Shown: positions 57,501-64,000 of the stretch, one piece after another
Position numbering within the stretch: the stretch's first letter is position 1
Layout: each line of letters opens with the position of its first letter
Source of the DNA: Lepturacanthus savala
Lineage: Eukaryota; Chordata; Actinopteri; Scombriformes; Trichiuridae
Assembly (NCBI GenBank): GCA_030544235.1
Contig: CM060471.1
Location: 6,528,348 to 6,592,347 of the forward strand
Reading direction: 5' to 3'
Length of the DNA: 64,000 nucleotides
The notes under the pieces: generated by a model
What the model was told of the DNA's origin: nothing
Seen by the model: the letters and a program-made list of their open reading frames with translations, nothing else
Databases searched by the model: none
Position numbers and translations under genes: made by a program

Positions 57501-60500
57501 CCGCTATAGTAAACACACTTCACTGCTTCAGTACGACGGACAGGCCGGCCGCACAGACCTGGCTCAAATAGTCTTTGCAAATGTTGGCATCTGCTTTCAA
57601 AGAAGGATGGATTCTGGATTCTTCTGGATTATTCTTCTCGAAATCCCATGAAAAACACCAGAAGCAACAAGTATTTTCCTCGATAAGCATCACTGATTGT
57701 AGTTATTGTCGGAGCTTTCCTCCTGATCACTGCAGCTTTGACTCTTTATTCTGGCCAAGTTTAGTGATTCGGTTAATTCGACCAATCAGCACTTCATATA
57801 TAACATGAGGAAACCTCAGCTCCAACACTAAATAAAGTATTTTTATTTTATAAAGTACAATGTTACTGTTACACTATCAATATGCATCATTAATATCCAC
57901 ATCATCAATAAAATAAGAAAATATTAATAGTAATATAATATCAGTAGTAGGGCTACAACCAACCACTCTTGATATTTATTTTAGATTTGTGCTGTTTGTG
58001 TGATTATTTATTTGGGCCCTTAATAATCTTCTTTTTAAACATCTTACAGAATATATTCTTTTTCTGTAATGGACAAATATTTGACCTTTGAACTCATCTA
58101 CTCAAGTATTTTTTTTTCCTGATTTGGCTCAACTTGGATTTGTTTAATGTTTTTAATAGAAAAGTTTTTATGTCTAGTAAAACAAAATGTTACATTTTTT
58201 TGCAATATTCTAACTATTTTTGCTCTGTAACAGCAACATAAACTAATTCTGACAATTCTGTCATCACCTCACCTGTTGTGTATTTATACCAATACATGTA
58301 CATAACCCTTCTGGTTGTAGAGATATTCCATGTTTATGATAATTTATAGAAGGAAAACTACAAAATAGGTCTAGGGTGTGAGTGGTTAATGACCTTTCCA
58401 TTCTTTAAACGTGTTGGTGAGAGTAACTTTGTGTTGTTTAGCCTGCATACAACTTTTTTGACATTACAGGGAGGCATTGATGCTCATAGATACTGATCCA
58501 TTGCATCAGACACTTCCCATTTATTGTCTATGCTGTACACTGTGTGATGCATTCTAGTAGCACTGTGGTGTGTTTCCAGGGGATTCCAGAGGATAGTGTC
58601 ATGTTGGCTGCTCAACATTTGCATAAAGTTGAGTTCTAGGCTACTTTATGCAAATCAGTGGCATTCAGTGCTACTCTCTGGTTCTGGCGTCCAAACTTTA
58701 AAACTAGCCATTAGCGATTTAAAGTAAAGAAATATCCAGTAACTGCATTGCTTATTTTGTAACTAAAGTGGAATAAATTTCAGAGACTATATATTATAAA
58801 TTATATAAATTATATTTGTAGAATATCAGAAATAAGCCCCTGTTGGTGCATTTTAAATCTGCAAGCACTCAGGTGCATTTTCATAAGTGTTTGGGTTCCA
58901 GTGGAATAATTTACTTTCACTATAATTTCATTACTAAGGCAATGGCACAATTTATTTCTATCTCATCAGATGGGGAACTGTGGTGTAATGTTTCAGCTGA
59001 GGGTCCTTGATGTGAAAACGTTTGAAAAACCACGACGATAATCAACCATAAGGGACCCAATGTGTATCAATATGCAGCCGAAAACAGTTCAACAAAAGTA
59101 ATTACTCTGGTTTTATTAACACTGTGGTGCCCAGCTGTGTTAGAGAATCACTGAGCCTTTATCGGAAATAAAAATTTATATTTATGATCCGTTTTTGCAG
59201 ATTTGTGTCTTCAGAGAGCCACAGACAGTAAAGATGCAGACAGCTGATTCTGGTCTTTTCATAGGATTCGATTACATTAAGAAAAATAGAGAAACATGCT
59301 TGTGTGCTGTAGCCTACGTTAACAGCCGCATAAAATCAATCAAACTGAATCACTGTAGGACTAAAAGGATTGTTGGAACCCCACAAATGTGTCCACAACG
59401 GGTTTAAAACAAAAAGCAAGAATTATTAGCAAATGCTATTTAAATCAGGTCTGTAAACCGCAGAGAATCTCAGTGGGAGGAAGGAAATGCACCAGCGTAA
59501 AAGGTCGGTCTGTGGCGTCTGTACACACACGTGTGCTGGAATGTGATGAATGAGTATTTTGCACCAAATTAAATGTATGACTTACCACGTCTCAATGATC
59601 GGTGAGCTACCAAACCCAAGCGAAAAAAAAAAAAAAAGATTTCAGAAACATGTTGATGATGAGAAAAAACAGAAGCTACTCCACATTCAGCATGACCAGT
59701 ACACAACCCCCTCCCACCCACCCCCCCAAAAAGAGTAAAATAATAAAAATTCAAATCAAATCAGCTCTCACTTCCTTGAGGCATGTGACGCACACTTGTG
59801 TGTATGCAGCTGTTTTTTTTTTCTTTTTCTGTTGGTGATTTGCAGCAAAATCTCCTGCTTCAGTCAGGGGCTGCTGGGGGAGGGGGGGTGATGGGGAGGT
59901 GGTGGGGTGGGGGGCTGTCGTGGCAGCCAGCTTTATCTAGAAAATACACTGCTATGCTGCAACGCGAATGCTTTCAGGGGGCCTGTGATCAAAGAGGCTG
60001 TGTTAGATGTGTTGTTGAAATGGATTTCTCATGTTTTCCACAGATCTCCGAGGCATTTCTCCACAGATAACTGTGTGTTTCTGTGTGTGTAAAATTGACC
60101 ACATGGTCAATTATGTCCATAAAAAAGAAAAAAAGGCTATTTTGGCAGCAGATTCCCAGCATAGCTTCCACTATACTATATATATATTTTTTGGTGGTGG
60201 AAACAAACAGAATATGAATCAAATGGTAAGATCAGAGTGATTTAATGAATACAGAAGGCAGTGAATATTCAGCTTATGGCCTCTTTTCTGTCCTTCTTAT
60301 CTCTGTTGTGTTTCACCATACATCCAATGACTCTTTACATCTGCCAGACTGGACCCTGCAGGCCGGACTCTTGCTCCCTCTCATAAGATCTATTTGAACA
60401 AACAGCTGCGTGACATCAGTAATAAAAAGCAGTTCAGAGCTACGCTCCTTCACGGGGGAGTGGGGTGTGCAGGAGGTGGGGGGGTGGGGGGTTACGGTGA

Positions 60501-60957
60501 TAACTTCTGTTCTGGGGGGGAAAAACAGCGGGGGGTGTCACAGCTCTCACACGCTCCGTCAACCAGAGGACGGGATGACCTCGGCAGAACATTGAGTTGA
60601 TCCTCAGCCAATTGAATTCCCTTTTAGTTTTTTTGTGTTCACGACTATGGGATGTGACGCTTCTACGATTCAATCTTCCAACGGGGAGGAGGAAAGAAAA
60701 AAAGGAGGAAAAAAAGCCTCATTTTAACAGAATAGATTCCCGGGAGGACGAATTGAAAAGAGGAGCGTGTCAAGAGGGTTTTTCACACATGCATGTCAAG
60801 CACGATATTCAAGTTAATGTCTGGGTCGAGGCCTCGTTTCAAACACTGAGCTGAGCTGTGAATTTACTCCAATACTCTGTTTTTTTTTTCTTACCATTCT
60901 TAGGTGTGCGTGTGGGGCTACCTAGAGCCACATGGTTATAGTTGTGCTGATGGGTAC
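50692..60957 (-). CDS. shisa6: Shisa6, C-terminal exons (5' partial)
   Basis: Shisa6 is a single-pass membrane protein that binds AMPA receptors at synapses and slows their desensitisation. Its tail binds PSD-95-type PDZ domains. Four exons on the minus strand (60957-60895, 54123-53971, 51842-51739, 51549-50692) have canonical splice sites and matching phases (1, 1, 0). Together they encode only the cytoplasmic tail. Diagnostic strings are HLPPSYEAAVKADLSRFSSL, YYSRKRHLPDLAARGTLPL, AISHTDVFIPTTPLMDRYK, KMHSHPSASNN, ASRRTHTVEQLHYIP and the C-terminal PDZ ligand EVTV. Shisa7 and Shisa9 share the ligand, but the HTDVF...DRYK...HSHPSASNN stretch and the dnah9 neighbour favour shisa6. The signal peptide, cysteine-rich Shisa domain and membrane helix are not in the window. 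The last exon holds a hexapeptide expansion and a polyglutamine tract. Confidence 0.85.
50731..50757 (-). repeat. CAG repeat coding polyglutamine in shisa6
   Basis: Nine consecutive CAG codons (read as CTG on the plus strand) encode Gln9, near the C-terminus and upstream of the EVTV ligand. Confidence 0.9.
51085..51336 (-). repeat. Hexapeptide-coding tandem array inside shisa6
   Basis: Fourteen consecutive 18-nt units encode the consensus (Y/L)SQDRL. Reading from the N-terminal side they run LSDEQL, LSAERL, RSQERL and so on, then three YSQDRL copies, LSQDPL and LSPDKL. The array is in frame with the gene and lies in the cytoplasmic tail. It also creates long open frames on the opposite strand, which are shadows. 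Confidence 0.9.
51739..51842 (-). CDS. shisa6: shisa6 exon with RKRHLPDLAARGTLPL motif
   Basis: This exon has 104 nt on the minus strand, with acceptor ctcctctgcag and donor CAG/gtgggt. It encodes DKDVDDYYSRKRHLPDLAAR followed by GTLPLHVLKMSQDQ, a block conserved among Shisa6 orthologues. The first two bases complete an ACA (Thr) codon split across the intron. Confidence 0.9.
51843..53970. other. shisa6 intron (2.1 kb)
   Basis: No repeat or gene is recognised; base composition is more even than elsewhere, and some of it may be conserved non-coding sequence, which cannot be judged from one genome. Confidence 0.5.
53971..54123 (-). CDS. shisa6: shisa6 exon with PSYEAAVKAD motif
   Basis: This exon has 153 nt on the minus strand, with acceptor tgtctccag and donor CTCA/gtaggt. 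It encodes NRISGILTSQTEPYDLSF and HLPPSYEAAVKADLSRFSSL. The proline-rich PPSYE motif is typical of Shisa tails. The translated frame continues past 53971 without a stop, but GTAGGT there is a strong donor and its phase matches the next exon. Confidence 0.88.
55374..55527. repeat. Long fold-back hairpin (about 42-bp arms)
   Basis: The left arm begins GGAACAAGAAAAAAAACTCC and ends TCAATCACTAGC (55374-55415). The right arm (55486-55527) is its complement with few mismatches. The inner segment has a second inverted pair, CTCAGACCTTCA / TGAAGGTCTCAG-like, so the whole unit can fold as a nested stem. Confidence 0.75.
55595..56122. mobile_element. piggyBac-type MITE with TTAA sites
   Basis: It is 528 bp, flanked by TTAA on both sides (55591-55594, 56123-56126). 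The terminal inverted repeats are CCCTCTATTGCA and TGCAATAGAGGG, a perfect 12 bp. Two inner hairpin motifs, TTGCCAGATGGCAA near 55795 and TTGCCATATGGCAA near 56092, are related to each other. No transposase is encoded. Confidence 0.85.
58121..58392 (-). repeat. Dispersed repeat, copy 2 (pairs with 8214-8452)
   Basis: Reverse-complemented, it reads TTATGTTGCTGTTACAGAGC then AAAAATAGTTAGAATATTG, matching copy 1. Similarity continues on both sides. Confidence 0.6.
60895..60957 (-). CDS. shisa6: shisa6 small exon (63 nt)
   Basis: This is a 63-nt exon on the minus strand with acceptor cattgcag and donor AATG/gtaaga. It starts with two bases of a split codon and ends with one, so it leaves phase 1. 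That fits the exon at 54123, which supplies the missing two bases. The peptide includes THQHNYNHVALGSPTRTPKN, juxtamembrane tail of a Shisa protein. Its length is a multiple of three, so skipping it would keep the frame. Confidence 0.75.
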
Positions 60958-63900
60958 CTGCAATGACAAAAGCAATGAAAGATCTGTTCAGTGTCCATGA
61001 GGGAATGTTCTGTATCAGATCAAATACAGACTTGTTGCAGCATGAGAAGGAACAATTAAAGAGATAATTCACTAAAAAAGCTCTAAAACTTGTCTTCTGG
61101 TGCCATTTTGAAATACAGTTTTTATATAATTCGCAAGACTTATGGAAAGGAATTTTTCACTTTAAATTGACATTTATGCCGTAAACAAGTCCACATTTTT
61201 TTTTTATTTCAATCGCGGGCAAACCTAATTAGCTGGTGAAATATCCCTTTAATTTCCTCAAATTAAGGGTATGGACATTAAAAAAAGATGAGGGAGACTG
61301 TGGGACGAGTGACTCTGCTGTAGGTGGAGTCTGCTGTGACCTCGGCGTTACCCTGCAAAACATTTTTACATCAAACAGAATGGAGAACGCCAGACTACAG
61401 CTGAAACAGGAAAAAAGAAGAAAAAAAACAAGATGCAGGGCTTCCATAGAATATTTATCACATTCTGTCCTGGAACATGCAGGCGTGTGGTGTCATTATA
61501 GAGACTCTCAGATACGTAACTGGAACCGCAAACAACAAAAATCACAAACATCTTCACCACTGTGAGAAACATGTCACATGTTAAAAAGAAGCTCCACAGG
61601 TTAATGGAACATGAATATCAACAGCTTTGACCACAACAGGTGCAAACACTGCAGATACCAAGATTAAACAGCACAGAATCACTGCAGAGCACAGGACCAC
61701 GGATGAGTCCAAGGTATCTCAGTGGCTAAAGGAAATTACAGTCGACATTTGATCTAGAACACTGATTATCTAAGTTTGGTAATAGAAGGTTGACTAAATG
61801 CTGTTGTCTTAAAGGTGCAGATGTTTCCTTTAAGCCTCTTTACATTCCTGTAAAATCAGCCAAAACCGCCTCTCTGAGTCAGATCCAGAGTCAGTTAAAG
61901 TTTGACAGTTCATATTGAAGTAAAAGTTTTTTAATTTCTACTTTTGACTGATGACCTAGATTTATATTTATAAGATTTATTAAAACACAATGCGACAACT
62001 GCACTCACTCTTATCTAGACAACAAATATTTTACACATGCAAATGTGTTACTATCTTATTATGTTGAACTGTTGTTGGATTTCTGAATTGTGTTAGTGAA
62101 ATTGTGTTGTTTGCGAAATTGTGTTGCTTGTGAAATGTTGTCAAATTTTGCATTTTTGTTGATATTTGTTCTTTTTCTGTGAAATGTTTGTGAAATCTTG
62201 TTTGTGAAACATTTTTTTGTTAATTATTATGCTTGAATTTTTTTGTATTTGTGAATTGTGTTTGTGAAATTTCATCTTTTTGAAGTGTTGCTTCTCAAAC
62301 GTGTTTGTGAAATTTTGTTGTTTGTGAAACAACAATGACATTTGTTCTCATCTGTGAAATGTTTATCAAATGTAAAAAGTTGTGTTTGAACCATTTTTTG
62401 TGAAATATAGAATAGAAATAATGTTGAGCTGTTGTTGTATTTGTAAACTGTGAAATTTTGTCTTTTTGAAATGTTTCTGAAACATGTTTGTGAAATTTAG
62501 TTGTTTGTGAAATATTGTTTTTTTGTGAAATACTTGCATTTATTTCTTTGCAGAATTTAAATGGTGTCATACAGCTGCCGAATCAGCAAAGACCTTTTCT
62601 GCATATTTTTCTTGTGTTTCTATGCATTGTGACATGTTTTTCCTTCCCTCTCCACCTCCGTAAAAATCGTTAAGCACTGACACACACAAACGCTCGTCAC
62701 CCGTCTCTTCTCTCCGTTCCCGTGCCGTTCCCACGCCTCTCTGTATGCACGAGGATGCTCTAATCGGCGGCAACAGTCATCTGGCAGGCAGAGCCATTTT
62801 AATTTCAAACCGGGAGAATAAACAACAGTTTCACCCAATCATCCATCCATCCCGCTGTGCCCGAGTGTTTTGCCGATGACAGCGAGTATGATGCAGTGGT
62901 ACAGAGCTCGGCTGGGCACCGCGCTGTGGAGGTGCTTTAGTTGAAAGATGGGACCTTTACTGAGCCCATTGTACGCAGAAAGTTGATGAATGACAGCTAT
63001 TCTCAGCAGTGTGTAGGAGCGTGCGCGCGCCCGTTGGTGTTTGTGTGTCTTTAGGCATGTTTGTATGTGAGTAGGAGGCGGCGATAGATGGAGACCCTGT
63101 CGCACTGAGCTGCCGTCGCGACACATTCATTTGCGGTCTGCTGCTGTGCCTGTTTAAAAATGCATTAGAGCCAACTGCTGAAACATCCATTTACATCTGT
63201 CACAGAAGTGAAGGAGGGGAGGAGGCCCGGCGCTCTCACATCATGGGTTTCAATATTTGCTCGAGCTATGGAGATAGATTGGACGTGTCTCCTGCAGTGT
63301 TCCTTCACTGGGTTTCTCTTCTTTTTTTTTTTTTTAATACCAACGCTGAGCAGCTGCTCTCACAGAGGAGATTATTCGACTTCGCTGACATCTGAGACCG
63401 TGTCGCCCGAATATATTAAATTAACAGCGTTGTAATATAAATATATGCCTGTTTGGTTTTCTGTCTGTGGTGTAACAACAGCAATTTAGCCTTCAGCCGG
63501 GATGTAACAGCTTCCACATGCTGTTCTGAACACAGGCGCCGTCACAGAACAAGAAGCACAGACAGTGCTGCATATTATGTTTTTTTAGCAGACGGAAACT
63601 GTTGCTGAAAATGATGAATGGTTAGGTAAACTTAAACAACTGCTGCTTGTCTGCAGGTAGAGTAAGTTTGTGAAAGTTATTATTCAGTTATGATTCAGTA
63701 AGAACTGAGTGATAACCATGGCAGGAATTTCACCAGGGCCATGAGGGTCATGGCTCTCGTGGCCTTTCAATTTGGCCTTGTGCCCTTGAAAAAGCCTATC
63801 TGCCAGAAGGTCACAGTGGCCTTGATGCCCGGCTTATTTAATTTTGTGGTTTGTAGTCTCTTTTTCTGTCAACATGACATCAACTTCTTTCTTTTTAAAA

Positions 63901-64000
63901 AAAAATGACATAATCAATGGGTTTAATTCGACACCCAACCAGGAGAATTCATCAAAAGCTAAAGTGTGAAATCATTGTTACATCGTATCAATAGAGATAT
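60958..64000. other. shisa6 intron, continuing beyond the window
   Basis: It holds the TTTGTGAAAT minisatellite. I found no exon for the Shisa membrane helix or cysteine domain on the minus strand, so these lie past the window end. Confidence 0.55.
62085..62545. repeat. Degenerate minisatellite, TTTGTGAAAT unit
   Basis: More than twenty irregular copies of a unit like TTTGTGAAAT(T)TTGT over about 460 bp. On the minus strand it gives short frames with recurring FHKH/SQ residues, which are by-products of the repeat. Confidence 0.8.

Larger units (their letters stand above)
54124..60894. other. shisa6 intron (6.8 kb)
   Basis: It holds the fold-back hairpin, the piggyBac MITE and one dispersed repeat copy. 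The open frame at 56246-56794 runs through simple sequence and is not called. Splice phase between the flanking exons already matches, so no exon is required here. Confidence 0.55.

Noticed and set aside
57945..58020. AGTAGGGCTACAACCAACC, like the start of a common hAT-type repeat
   Set aside because: No right end or duplication was found; similarity is limited to the first bases.
1..64000. CRISPR arrays, bacterial operons, rRNA or tRNA genes
   Set aside because: Tandem repeats present are microsatellites or minisatellites without spacers. No cloverleaf or rRNA-like sequence was recognised, and the genes are spliced vertebrate genes.

Overview
The window looks like nuclear DNA of a teleost fish. 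Vertebrate-type genes are split by AT-rich introns, and the introns and intergenic DNA are full of Tc1/mariner, hAT, piggyBac and Ty3/gypsy relics of fish type. All assignments rest on reading translations, splice sites, repeat ends and target-site duplications by eye; no search was run.

Layout. (1) 1-27823, plus strand: the last eight coding exons of an axonemal outer-arm dynein heavy chain, best read as dnah9. They join in frame for 527 residues and end in a stop at 27821-27823. They cover the end of AAA6, the lid region and the C-terminal domain; the rest of this roughly 4,500-residue motor lies upstream of the window. (2) 27824-50691: about 23 kb with no host gene I can support, a TE-rich intergenic block. 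It holds Tc1-like relics, an 863-bp hAT element with a perfect 8-bp duplication, and a complete, apparently young LTR retrotransposon at 36662-41619. (3) 50692-60957, minus strand: the last four coding exons of shisa6, an AMPA-receptor auxiliary subunit, ending in the PDZ ligand EVTV. The exons for the Shisa cysteine domain and membrane segment lie beyond 64000. The two genes converge tail to tail. SHISA6 and DNAH9 are also neighbours on human 17p, which supports both calls.

Most notable item: the 4,958-bp LTR element has two 336-bp LTRs that look identical, a 5-bp duplication, and one open gag-pol frame of 1,404 codons. Its integrase lies before reverse transcriptase and RNase H. This copia-like order in a gypsy-type element matches the rare Gmr1 group known from deuterostomes.

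Other points: two hAT-type elements each end exactly 36 nt before a dynein exon; a Tc1 element is refolded into a fold-back; a 1.33-kb putative solo LTR is nested in an older repeat; shisa6 carries a 14-unit hexapeptide expansion; and there are several strong hairpins.
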